31,966 nt of DNA from Bacteroidales bacterium UBA1208 (GCA_002309955.1 DBXQ01000127.1:1-31966), one strand, 5' to 3'. Positions 15,811 to 23,076 are shown, numbered from the stretch's first letter. The notes: generated from the letters alone by a model not told the origin. Translations and numbers: made by a program.

Positions 15811-16872
15811 TTATTCTCTGGAAAGTCTCGACAGGTCGGTGGAAAAACCGATGTGCACCGGATAGAGGTTGATGTGCTGCCCGTTACCGGTATCCATGTG
15901 GCTGAACATAGGCAGCAGGCTGCTCTCTATGTAAAAGCCCAGGATTCCCCAGTTGAGCGACAATCGCAGGTCGCACGTGAAGAAATAGTTCTTCCATGTG
16001 GCCGTGCTTGTTTCTGTTGTGGTATTGATGCCGTTTTCGTAGCTCTTATACGTCTGCTCCGTAAGGGAGGGAATCGACAGCCCCGGCAACAGCTCCACTT
16101 GGCAGAACAGCCCCGTGTGCGAGGGTTTGGCAAAGAGGTTGAACTGGATGGGAAACACCATGTTCGTGTTGTTCACTTGGCTCTGCCAGCCTCCGCGGTT
16201 GGCTACATCGCGCTGTCGGAACCCCTGCATGCCGTTGGTGGAATGGTAATAGACGTAGGGTGCGTTGAAATAATAGTGGTCGAACCGGAACCCGATGCCG
16301 ACCCCGAGGCTCCAATGCTCGTGCATCACAAAAGCGTAGCCCAGTTCATATCCCGCCAAGTGGAACTTCCATTTCAGGCTATATGCACCACCGCCCACGG
16401 CAGGGTCAATACCCCCGTACCCTTTCAGCACACCGTCGCCCCAGTTCGACCACCCTGCCATCAGTTTGTAGAACAGCCGGTCGTCAAGCTTGTCGTAGCG
16501 GTAATGTACTACGGGTTCCGTGTTGACATTGATGGCGTTTGCATCCACACTCCCATTCTCTACATACTCCAAGGCCACCTGCTTGTTGCTGGAACCGACT
16601 GTGATGCCATAGCCCTTGGCTGCTGGAAGCACAGTGAGTGTCCTCCCGGTGTAAAAGAAAAGGTTGTCGGGTTGTTGCTCCGGACTGTCGGCATAGACGG
16701 CCACCCGCACACAGTCCACCGTGTCAGTCACTACGGCCACATGGCAACCCGCCGTTATCCTTACGCTGTCTATCCGTTGCACCTCCTGTTTTAGGATGCG
16801 CACAGGCACCTGCTGAGCCGTCACTGTGCCCGCGACCAGCAGGCATATCGTTGTCAAAAGAATTCTCCTCAT
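15811..16872 (-). CDS. Outer-membrane beta-barrel protein with N-terminal beta domain
   Basis: This 353-aa protein has a signal peptide (MRRILLTTICLLVAGTVTAQ). Residues about 25-110 are a short beta-rich region (SVRITAGCHVAVVTDTVDCVRVAVYAD) somewhat like a DUF2807 head domain. From about 130 onward, alternating amphipathic strands rich in Tyr, Trp and Phe (HEHWSLGVGIGFRFDHYYF; LRLSLNWGILGFYIESSLLP; INLYPVHIGFSTDLSRL) look like an 8- to 12-strand outer-membrane barrel. Family not identified. It lies 29 bases downstream of the FGE-like lipoprotein gene and could anchor or export its neighbours. Confidence 0.7.
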   Translation of the reverse strand: MRRILLTTICLLVAGTVTAQQVPVRILKQEVQRIDSVRITAGCHVAVVTDTVDCVRVAVYADSPEQQPDNLFFYTGRTLTVLPAAKGYGITVGSSNKQVALEYVENGSVDANAINVNTEPVVHYRYDKLDDRLFYKLMAGWSNWGDGVLKGYGGIDPAVGGGAYSLKWKFHLAGYELGYAFVMHEHWSLGVGIGFRFDHYYFNAPYVYYHSTNGMQGFRQRDVANRGGWQSQVNNTNMVFPIQFNLFAKPSHTGLFCQVELLPGLSIPSLTEQTYKSYENGINTTTETSTATWKNYFFTCDLRLSLNWGILGFYIESSLLPMFSHMDTGNGQHINLYPVHIGFSTDLSRLSRE

Positions 16873-16901
16873 GATTGTTTTCTGTTTATGATTATTGCTG
16901 T

Positions 16902-17765
16902 TTAGTTGTTTGTCGCTACGAGTACCAACCGCAGTCCGACGTAGGTCAGCGGGTAATCGGCAGAGGCGTAGCCGCGGTAATACACTCGGCAGTCTTGATC
17001 GTTGGAATGGTAATGCCCTCCGCGCACAACCATCAGGTCGTTTTCCCAGTGTGACGGCCCTTGCGGGTCGTTCTGCGCCTCAGCTGGATATGGAGCGTAA
17101 ATGTCGCTGCACAGTTCCGCCACATTCCCGCTCATGTCATACAGCCCGAGTCTGTTCGCTTTCAATTGACCCACAGCATGCAGATGCCCTCCGCTGTTGT
17201 AGTAGTTCCAGGCCACCTCGTTCGAGTAGTATGCCCCGCTGAAACGGTCGCTCGTCGAGCCGTTACGGCCACCACGTGCCGCGTACTCCCATTCCGACTC
17301 GGTCGGCAGCCGCAGCCGCAACCTCGAAAGCTGTTCGATGCGGGCCAGAAACGTGTCCACCTCGTCGCGTCTCATGCCCTCCATGGGCAAACTGGCGGTC
17401 TCGATGGTATAATGGCCGTCCATGCCGGTGCCGTCGCCCATGATGTCATACCACTGCTTGCGGCTTATCTCGTAGCGTCCCAGCCTAAAACCGCTGATGG
17501 TGACCTGATGCACCGGCGTCTGTTCTGTCCATGTGGTAGAATCAAATCCCGGCATTGCAGGGAAAGTGAACTGCACCCCCATGTAATAAGTGCCACCCTC
17601 CACCTCCACAAGGTCTTCGGCCATTTTACGTATCGACTCCCGTTGTGCCGCTGTTGCTTCCGGTGCCCAAACTATGCGCAATTCAGGCATATTCGGCTCG
17701 GGAGCTTCCTTTGTGCACCCTGCCACAACCAGACAGACAATAACCATGTTGAATATTTTCCTCAT
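16902..17765 (-). CDS. FGE-sulfatase-like (SUMF1) domain lipoprotein
   Basis: This 287-aa protein has a lipobox (MRKIFNMVIVCLVVAGC, Cys17), then an FGE-sulfatase/SUMF1 domain from about residue 50: VEVEGGTYYMG, EISRKQWYDIMG, RLPTESEWEYAARGG, GLYDMSGNVAELCSD and VVRGGHYHSNDQDCRVYYRG. The Cys-x4-Cys copper-binding pair of true formylglycine-generating enzyme is not present; only a single Cys stands in that region. I therefore expect a C-type-lectin-like binding or structural role, not formylglycine generation. It lies between the anti-sigma and barrel genes, in the middle of the sigma operon. Confidence 0.85.
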   Translation of the reverse strand: MRKIFNMVIVCLVVAGCTKEAPEPNMPELRIVWAPEATAAQRESIRKMAEDLVEVEGGTYYMGVQFTFPAMPGFDSTTWTEQTPVHQVTISGFRLGRYEISRKQWYDIMGDGTGMDGHYTIETASLPMEGMRRDEVDTFLARIEQLSRLRLRLPTESEWEYAARGGRNGSTSDRFSGAYYSNEVAWNYYNSGGHLHAVGQLKANRLGLYDMSGNVAELCSDIYAPYPAEAQNDPQGPSHWENDLMVVRGGHYHSNDQDCRVYYRGYASADYPLTYVGLRLVLVATNN

Positions 17766-17800
17766 ATTGTTTAATCCTTAATGGGTTGAATAAAATATCA

Positions 17801-17831
17801 TTCTCAATTCTCAATTTTCAATTCTCAATTC
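17801..17831. repeat. 7-bp periodic spacer repeat (copy D)
   Basis: TTCTCAA, TTCTCAA, TTTTCAA, TTCTCAA occur in tandem, an exact 7-base period. It ends five bases from the anti-sigma stop codon and sits in the 71-base spacer before the FGE-like gene. No promoter box is seen. Confidence 0.7.
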
Positions 17832-17836
17832 CCCCA

Positions 17837-18517
17837 TCAGAGCATTCCTATTTTCTGTCCTGTGGCAATAAGGCGGCAGGCCAGATTGTGGCATGTCTCT
17901 TTGTCCTCGGGGCTTGCAACAAGGTCTTGCCTGTTCTCGACACGGCAGCCATACACCACCAGCCTGTCGCTCTCGCATAGTTGCGGCTGTGCTGACATTG
18001 CGGGTTTCAGATGCTCAACGTGCACGGCTTCTGCTGGCAGGGACGCTGGCTTTGTGGCCAAAGGTTCGTTTATGGCTTGCCGTTTCATTTCCGCCATGGG
18101 GTGTGCAACGACACGGGGCTGGACGGATGGACTCTCGCTTTCGGCCGGTTCGACGGTGGTTGACGGTTTGGCAGAGGCTATATATCCCGTCGGTGTTGCA
18201 ACGTTGTCGGTTCCCGTCTGCGACGGACTCCGCAACAACACGGCTGTAGCAAACAACACGGCAATACAGGCTGCAGCACCCCATCGCCACCAGACAACGG
18301 CGCGGACGGGGTGTCGTTTCAACGCATCTTTGTATTGGTATTGGACATCGGGAGGCGTCACTATCGGCTCGTCGCTGTAATACTGCCTGTATTCCTGCTC
18401 GATGTCGGGATGTTCGCGGAGAAACGTCTCCACCTCCCTCCGCTGCCCTTCGTTCAGCAGCCCCTCGTGGTATTGCAGCAGCATGGCCTCGTAATTATCC
18501 GTGGTAATCATCTTCAT
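17837..18517 (-). CDS. Anti-sigma factor, single membrane pass
   Basis: This 226-aa protein has an N-terminal cytoplasmic region of about 75 residues (YEAMLLQYHEGLLNEGQRRE and VETFLREHPDIEQEY), typical of Bacteroidetes anti-sigma factors. One hydrophobic segment follows at about residues 77-95 (WGAAACIAVLFATAVLL), then a long periplasmic tail rich in Pro, Ser and Glu. No FecR domain and no TonB-system partner were found, so the signal is not the usual siderophore/SusC type. It is encoded 30 bases after the ECF sigma gene, the usual arrangement for a cognate pair. Confidence 0.75.
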   Translation of the reverse strand: MKMITTDNYEAMLLQYHEGLLNEGQRREVETFLREHPDIEQEYRQYYSDEPIVTPPDVQYQYKDALKRHPVRAVVWWRWGAAACIAVLFATAVLLRSPSQTGTDNVATPTGYIASAKPSTTVEPAESESPSVQPRVVAHPMAEMKRQAINEPLATKPASLPAEAVHVEHLKPAMSAQPQLCESDRLVVYGCRVENRQDLVASPEDKETCHNLACRLIATGQKIGML

Positions 18518-18547
18518 TGTCTATAAAATCAATAAAATCTATCATTT

Positions 18548-19021
18548 CTATCTGTTCTCAGTCAAATATTTCCGAGCCTTCACCCTTGCCCGGTATAGGT
18601 AGGTCGCCACCTGTTGCTCGCTCAGTCCCGTTATTTCGGCCATCTCTTTGTAGCTGTATCCCTCCAAGTCGTGCATCAGCAACAGCATCCTCTGTGTGTC
18701 GGGCAATGCAGTCAGCATCTTTTCTATGCTGTCGTGCAGCTCATAGTCGTTATGGGGGCTGTAGCTCTCGTCGGGAATCATCTCCTCTCCGGTTAGTTTT
18801 TTCCGTTGCCGGTATCTGTCCACCAATCGTCGGTACAGCACTCGCATCAAATAGCCTTTGGCACCGTCTGCCCCCACTTCCCAGTGGTGTTCCCATAGGG
18901 TGACAAAACTGTCCTGCACGGCATCGTTGCTCTCGTCCTCATCGCCCGTGTAGCGCAGGGCGAAGCGGAACAGGTCGTCGCTGTATTTGTCTACTATGAG
19001 GTTGTACTCCTTTATATCCAT
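18548..19021 (-). CDS. ECF-type RNA polymerase sigma factor
   Basis: This 157-aa protein has sigma-70 region 2 (about residues 10-73: LFRFALRYTGDEDESNDAVQ, DSFVTLWE, GYLMRVLYRRLVDRYRQRKK) and region 4 (about 98-152: LPDTQRMLLLMHDLEGYSYK, then EMAEITGLSEQQVATYLYRA). There is no region 3, as in ECF sigma factors. It is the first gene of a five-gene minus-strand run and is followed at once by a likely anti-sigma gene. It probably activates its own operon and perhaps others, in response to a signal sensed by the anti-sigma periplasmic tail. Confidence 0.92.
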   Translation of the reverse strand: MDIKEYNLIVDKYSDDLFRFALRYTGDEDESNDAVQDSFVTLWEHHWEVGADGAKGYLMRVLYRRLVDRYRQRKKLTGEEMIPDESYSPHNDYELHDSIEKMLTALPDTQRMLLLMHDLEGYSYKEMAEITGLSEQQVATYLYRARVKARKYLTENR

Positions 19022-19109
19022 CGGCCGTTTGTTTCTCCGTCCTCTTGTTTAACCAATAGACGCACAAGTGCGCCCGTTTATTACACTTCCGGAAAAATAT
19101 TTTTCATGC

Positions 19110-19119
19110 TGCAAAGATA
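19110..19119 (-). promoter_or_regulatory. -7 promoter box of the ECF sigma operon
   Basis: The minus strand reads TATCTTTGCA, an exact -7 box, about 90 bases upstream of the sigma ATG. This is the housekeeping-type box; a separate autoregulatory promoter for the ECF factor itself could not be recognised. Confidence 0.78.
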
Positions 19120-19180
19120 CTATTTTTTCCCCATCTGTGTAGAAAATCATTGTCGATTCACTGAAAGGACATTCTTTAGA

Positions 19181-19268
19181 CGATATTTAAACGATATTTG
19201 AACGTTATTTCTACGATATTCTATCGTTGAAATATCGTTGATGTATCGTTGAAGTATCGTTGATATGA
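19181..19268. repeat. Eight-unit array with 11-bp period
   Basis: Eight consecutive 11-base units each begin with CG: CGATATTTAAA, CGATATTTGAA, CGTTATTTCTA, CGATATTCTAT, CGTTGAAATAT, CGTTGATGTAT, CGTTGAAGTAT, CGTTGATATGA. The left and right halves are also roughly inverse complements of each other (about 21 of 25 positions between 19180-19204 and 19225-19249). The period is close to one turn of DNA. It lies upstream of both the sigma operon promoter and hydF. Confidence 0.85.
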
Positions 19269-19358
19269 TGGAAGAAGATATTTTTTTCTCCGGGACGGAG
19301 GGAGGTGCGGAAAAAGTCGCTGAGGGCAATAATTGCGACACAGTTGCGTTATTGGGGC

Positions 19359-20576
19359 ATGAAAGGAAACGAATTGAAACCCCATATTGGCATTTTCGGC
19401 CGTCGTAACTACGGCAAAAGCTCGCTGGTGAATTTCCTCACCGGGCAGCAGATAGCTATTGTGTCGGATTTGGCCGGCACCACTACCGACCCTGTGAAGA
19501 AAACCATGGAGATTGGCGGTGTGGGGCCTGTGGTGTGGATTGACACCGCCGGCATTGACGACGAAGGCTCCGTGGGCCGCCTCCGTATTGACAAGAGTCT
19601 GGAGATGTTGGCTCAGGCTGATTTGGCTCTTATCCTTTTTACCGACAATCGTTTTGAGGCAGAGGAGGTGATGCTGGTTGACACTTGCCGCAAGCGAGGC
19701 ATTCCGTATGTGCTTATCTATTCGCAGGCAGACCGCATGAAGCCAGACCCGGCTTTGGTGGAGCGTATCGAGGCCGACTATGATACGCGCGTTTTTGTGC
19801 TGACGGTCAAGGATTCTTCGCTGCGCGAACCGCTCACCGCCCGTATTCGCGAGGCTTTGCCTGAATCGGCCTATGTGCATCGTTCGCTCTTGGGTGATGT
19901 CGTGGGAGAAGGCGACACGGTGGTGATGGTCACCCCGATTGACTCTTCCGCTCCCGAGGGTCGTATGATTCTGCCCCAGGTACAGGTGTTGCGAGACCTG
20001 TTAGACAATCATGCCCGTGCCGTGGTGTGCCGCGAAACCGAGTTGGAAGGCACGCTGGCGGGGTTGAAGGAGCCACCGAGGCTGGTGGTGACGGATAGCC
20101 AGGTGTACGGTATGGTGTCGAAGATTGTGCCCGACGAGGTGTTTCTTACCTCTTTCAGTGTGGTGTTGGCCCGTGCCAAAGGGCTTTTTCAGGAGTATGT
20201 GAAAGGCACGCCGGCTATCGACAGTCTGAAAGACGGCGACCGGGTGTTGATGTTAGAGAGCTGCACGCATAATGTCACTTGCGAGGACATAGGACGGGTG
20301 AAGTTGCCTAAACTATTGGCGAAATACACAGGCAAGCAGTTGCATTGTGAGGCGGTGGCAGGTCTCTCTGCATTGCCTCAAGCCATGGGCGACTATGCGC
20401 TGGTGATACAGTGTGGCGGCTGCGTGGTGACAGCCAAGCAACTGGCTGCCCGTTTGGCTCCTGCCATCGAGACAGGGGTGCCGGTGAGCAACTATGGCTT
20501 GGCCATTGCCTATATGAACGGCATCTTCGAGAGGTCGATGCGAATTTTTGAATGTGTTAATGAGTTAACGTGTTAA
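19359..20576 (+). CDS. hydF: [FeFe]-hydrogenase H-cluster maturation GTPase HydF
   Basis: This 405-aa protein starts at the ATG giving MKGNELKPHIGIFGRRNYGK; HydF proteins begin just ahead of the PHIGIFGRRN segment, so an upstream GTG at 19305 is less likely. The GTPase domain shows Walker A GRRNYGKS (14-21) and the G2/G3 region with AGTTTDP and DTAGIDD. The Fe-S motif is C302-T-H304, then C352-G-G-C355 with a 46-residue gap, fitting CxH-x(46-53)-HCxxC except that Gln replaces the second His. It is the scaffold that loads the 2Fe subcluster into [FeFe]-hydrogenase, so the organism probably makes H2 by fermentation. HydE and HydG are not in the window. Its final residues (FECVNELTC) lie in a repeat. 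Confidence 0.93.
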   Translation: MKGNELKPHIGIFGRRNYGKSSLVNFLTGQQIAIVSDLAGTTTDPVKKTMEIGGVGPVVWIDTAGIDDEGSVGRLRIDKSLEMLAQADLALILFTDNRFEAEEVMLVDTCRKRGIPYVLIYSQADRMKPDPALVERIEADYDTRVFVLTVKDSSLREPLTARIREALPESAYVHRSLLGDVVGEGDTVVMVTPIDSSAPEGRMILPQVQVLRDLLDNHARAVVCRETELEGTLAGLKEPPRLVVTDSQVYGMVSKIVPDEVFLTSFSVVLARAKGLFQEYVKGTPAIDSLKDGDRVLMLESCTHNVTCEDIGRVKLPKLLAKYTGKQLHCEAVAGLSALPQAMGDYALVIQCGGCVVTAKQLAARLAPAIETGVPVSNYGLAIAYMNGIFERSMRIFECVNELTC

Positions 20577-20624
20577 TGTGTTAGTCGATTAACGAATTAA
20601 CGAAATAACGAATTTACGAATTAA
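20550..20624. repeat. 8-bp periodic spacer repeat (copy F) running into hydF 3' end
   Basis: GAATGTGTTAATGAGTTAAC is followed by GTGTTAAT/GTGTTAGT words, then CGATTAA, CGAATTAA, CGAAATAA and CGAATTTA, each about 8 bases apart. The hydF stop codon (20574-20576) lies inside, so the C-terminal tail is encoded by the element. Copy C at 12161-12274 has the same order of words on the minus strand. Confidence 0.7.
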
Positions 20625-20626
20625 TA

Positions 20627-21187
20627 ATGATTGATATTAGACCTAAATATAATCTTTCGATTATTGTGGCGGTGGCGCAGAACATGGCTATCGGCAAGGA
20701 CAATGATTTGTTGTGGCATATCAGCGACGACTTGAAACGTTTCAAGGCTCTTACATCCGGACACACTGTTATTATGGGACGGCGTACGTTCGACTCCCTT
20801 CCCAAGAAGCCGTTGCCCAAACGGCGCAACATCGTGCTGACGCACGACGAGGGTTTCCATTACGAGGTGCCCCCGACGGCAACGGGCAGGCTGGAGGTGG
20901 CTCATAGTATCCCTGAGTTGCTGCGCATGGTGGAAGGGGAGGAGGAAACCTTTATAATGGGCGGCGGCACAATCTACCGCGATTTTCTTCCATTGGTGAA
21001 CAGACTGTATGTGACTTGGGTCTATAAGGATTTCGAGGCGGATGTCTTTTTCCCCGTCATCGACCGCTCGGCGTTCCGCCAAGTGAGCCTCACCGACCGC
21101 ATGACCGACCCCGAAACTGGCTTAGAATACGCCTATGCAGAGTATGTCCGCAGGAGTACTGCCAATGGAATCCAATCCGTGAGTTGA
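20627..21187 (+). CDS. folA: Dihydrofolate reductase
   Basis: This 186-aa protein shows the DHFR pattern: LSIIVAVAQNMAIGKDNDLLW (written in parts: LSIIVAVAQNMAIG, KDNDLLWHISDDLKRF), VIMGRRTFDSLPKKPLPKRR, and FIMGGGTIYRDFLPLVNRLY. It reduces dihydrofolate to tetrahydrofolate with NADPH, needed for thymidylate and purine synthesis. It lies 50 bases after hydF in a repeat-filled spacer. No thymidylate synthase gene is adjacent. Length is slightly more than the usual ~160 aa owing to the C-terminus. Confidence 0.95.
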   Translation: MIDIRPKYNLSIIVAVAQNMAIGKDNDLLWHISDDLKRFKALTSGHTVIMGRRTFDSLPKKPLPKRRNIVLTHDEGFHYEVPPTATGRLEVAHSIPELLRMVEGEEETFIMGGGTIYRDFLPLVNRLYVTWVYKDFEADVFFPVIDRSAFRQVSLTDRMTDPETGLEYAYAEYVRRSTANGIQSVS

Positions 21188-21221
21188 TAATTGATATTTT
21201 CGCTAATCTAATAATAATATT

Positions 21222-21980
21222 ATGAAACGCTCAATACTATTTTACCCTCTGTTTGCAATATCGTTGGTGTTGACAGGATGCTGCAAAGAAAAACCCGATG
21301 TGGCGCCTGGTGGCGGAAGTCAGGATTTGGCAGGTGCATTTTCGGTAAGTCCCACAAAATATGTGTATCTGGCTCCGGGTAATTTGACAGAAGACGGACA
21401 TGGTTTTGTCGCTCACCAATGGGAGAGCGGCGGCTATTTTTGCTGGGAACCAAGAACAAACCCCGAGGGCACTTCTGCTGAGCAGGGAAACATCCCATAC
21501 GTAGAATGGGGTGACAGTGTGGGTGGCGGTTGGCGCACGTTGAGTCAAAGTGAATGGCACTATATTCTGTTTGACAGAAGAAATGCCGCCAGTAAGCATG
21601 CAACTGGCACAGTGAATGACGTGCATGGTCTTTTGCTGCTGCCCGACCAATGGACTTTGCCCGAGGGATGCTCCTTTGTTGCTGGATGTAACGGATGGGA
21701 GGCAAATGTGTATCGCGACTCGGTGTGGTTAAGAATGGAGGAGGCCGGTGCAATATTTCTCCCAGCAGCAGGTTGGAAATATTTGTATGTCTTGGATGGC
21801 TCTGGTTGGTATGTCCGAACGGACTACGGTGAGAATGGAAACTATTGGACTAGCTCACCCCATAGTTCAATAGGAAACGAATCGTGGACTTTCCAGTTCT
21901 TCGTGGACAAGGTGCGTACTCTCGAGGATGCAAGTCGCGAAGGCGCATTGACAATGCGATTGGCACGGGATAAAAAGTAG
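21222..21980 (+). CDS. Lipoprotein with FGE/C-type-lectin-like fold
   Basis: This 252-aa protein has a lipobox (MKRSILFYPLFAISLVLTGC, acyl-Cys at 20) then FSVSPTKYVYLAPGNL, GGWRTLSQSEWHYILFDRR, a GLLLLPDQW segment and GNYWTSSPHS. This resembles a group of Bacteroidetes surface proteins built on a C-type-lectin/FGE-like domain, often preceded by Ig-like repeats; here no Ig repeats are seen. It should be periplasmic or on the outer-membrane surface, possibly binding a ligand. It follows folA by 34 bases. Convergent with the esterase gene; no strong hairpin lies between them (21981-22036). Confidence 0.72.
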   Translation: MKRSILFYPLFAISLVLTGCCKEKPDVAPGGGSQDLAGAFSVSPTKYVYLAPGNLTEDGHGFVAHQWESGGYFCWEPRTNPEGTSAEQGNIPYVEWGDSVGGGWRTLSQSEWHYILFDRRNAASKHATGTVNDVHGLLLLPDQWTLPEGCSFVAGCNGWEANVYRDSVWLRMEEAGAIFLPAAGWKYLYVLDGSGWYVRTDYGENGNYWTSSPHSSIGNESWTFQFFVDKVRTLEDASREGALTMRLARDKK

Positions 21981-22036
21981 TCTGGCCGCGACTGAGACAG
22001 CTTGTTTTCAGTAGTGTGATATGAGGGGGCTTTGGA

Positions 22037-23041
22037 CTACCTCACCCGAAGGCGTTTGCCTATGCGGAGGGTGGTGTTGCGGTTGATGTTGTTCAGTTTG
22101 CAGATGGAGTTGATGGAGGTGTGGTAACGCTTGGCCAGTTTGCCGAGTGTGTCACCGCTGCGGATGGTGTGGTATTCGGTGCCGGAGGAGGGGCTTTCGC
22201 TGTCGGCCTCGGCAACGGAGCTGTTGCTTTCTTTCGACGGATTGCTGTTGTGTATAATCAGATGGTTGGCATGACGGTCGATGTCTTTATAGGCTTTGTG
22301 CAGGCGGTCGACGGTGATGTCGTATTCATTGTTCACGGGACGACCCGGGTCGTCCAAACGGTGCTGGAAAAGCCAATCGTATGTTTCGGTGATATAAAAC
22401 GCCCGTGCCAGACCGCCATGGCTTACGCCCGGCAGCTTGGTGAAGCGGAGACGAGGACTGTCTCCGCACTTGGCCATGGCGTTGACAACTTTTTGTGACT
22501 GGCTTACACCCACGGCGCGGTCGGCAGTTCCATGCAATATCCAAAGGGGCAAATCGTTGAGTCCGCAGTATGATTTAGGGTTGCCACCTCCGCAGAGGGC
22601 CATGGCAGCAGCGATGCGGTGGGAGTAGACAGCCGAATAGTCAATGGTGCCGTAGCCGCCAAGGCTCATGCCGAGGACATAGAAACGGTTGGTGTCGCCC
22701 GCGTAATGGTCGAAGACCCAGTCAACCACGTTGTTTATCCGTTTGGGGTTCCATGCTCCTCCGGGGTTCTGTGGGGCGATGATGACGGCGTCGATCTGCC
22801 TTCCCATGGCTAAGGCATGTAGGGGTCCGTAGCGACGTACACGCTCCAAGTTGTTGCCGCACAGGCTTGCTCCATGAAGGAAAAGGATAATAGGCTTGTC
22901 CGATTGCAGGGAGTCGTAATCTTTCGGGGTTGATACCCAAAAGTTGTAGCCATTGTCGACGGTGTTGCGATAGGCGGTAAAAGTCTGGCCGAATGAGGGG
23001 AAAAACGACAACAATAGTATTATCAGCAATGAACGTTTCAT
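22037..23041 (-). CDS. Secreted alpha/beta-hydrolase esterase with C-terminal LysM domain
   Basis: This 334-aa protein has a signal peptide (MKRSLLIILLLSFFPSFG) and an alpha/beta-hydrolase domain of the PHB-depolymerase/feruloyl-esterase type, residues about 20-230. The nucleophile elbow is GMSLGG with S126; the other triad residues are probably D174 (LHGTADRA) and H208 (GVSHGG). An oxyanion-type LFLHGAS lies at 53-59. After a Ser/Glu linker, residues 290-334 form a LysM repeat (YHTIRSGDTLGKLAKRYHTS), which binds peptidoglycan or chitin-like N-acetylglucosamine polymers. It may deacetylate or de-esterify a wall or plant polymer. A minus-strand promoter lies at 23067-23076. Confidence 0.85.
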   Translation of the reverse strand: MKRSLLIILLLSFFPSFGQTFTAYRNTVDNGYNFWVSTPKDYDSLQSDKPIILFLHGASLCGNNLERVRRYGPLHALAMGRQIDAVIIAPQNPGGAWNPKRINNVVDWVFDHYAGDTNRFYVLGMSLGGYGTIDYSAVYSHRIAAAMALCGGGNPKSYCGLNDLPLWILHGTADRAVGVSQSQKVVNAMAKCGDSPRLRFTKLPGVSHGGLARAFYITETYDWLFQHRLDDPGRPVNNEYDITVDRLHKAYKDIDRHANHLIIHNSNPSKESNSSVAEADSESPSSGTEYHTIRSGDTLGKLAKRYHTSINSICKLNNINRNTTLRIGKRLRVR

Positions 23042-23066
23042 ACCAGTGTATTATTAGAAACAAGGT

Positions 23067-23076
23067 TGCAAAGATA
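23067..23076 (-). promoter_or_regulatory. -7 promoter box of the esterase gene
   Basis: The minus strand reads TATCTTTGCA, about 26 bases upstream of the esterase ATG, giving a leader near 20 bases. A poly-T/A tract follows upstream. Confidence 0.8.

Larger units (their letters stand above)
19022..19358. other. Divergent regulatory region between sigma operon and hydF
   Basis: These 337 bases separate two divergent transcription units. They hold a minus-strand -7 box (19110-19119), an 88-bp array with an 11-bp period (19181-19268), and, just before hydF, purine-rich GGGACGGAGGGAGG at about 19292. No plus-strand -7 box for hydF was found. Confidence 0.7.

Noticed and set aside
15853..16794. 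Plus-strand ORF of 313 codons over the beta-barrel gene
   Set aside because: Opposite-strand shadow; no signal peptide or motif, and the minus-strand reading has a signal peptide and operon context.
17061..17774. Plus-strand ORF of 237 codons over the FGE-like lipoprotein
   Set aside because: Antisense to a gene with clear SUMF1 motifs.
19181..19268. Possible CRISPR array
   Set aside because: Units are only 11 bp with no spacers of 25-40 bp and no cas genes nearby.
19305..19358. Upstream GTG start for hydF preceded by GGAGGGAG
   Set aside because: HydF homologues begin just ahead of the PHIGIFGRRN segment; the extra 18 residues are basic and unlike the family. It stays a minor possibility because the purine-rich sequence is strong.
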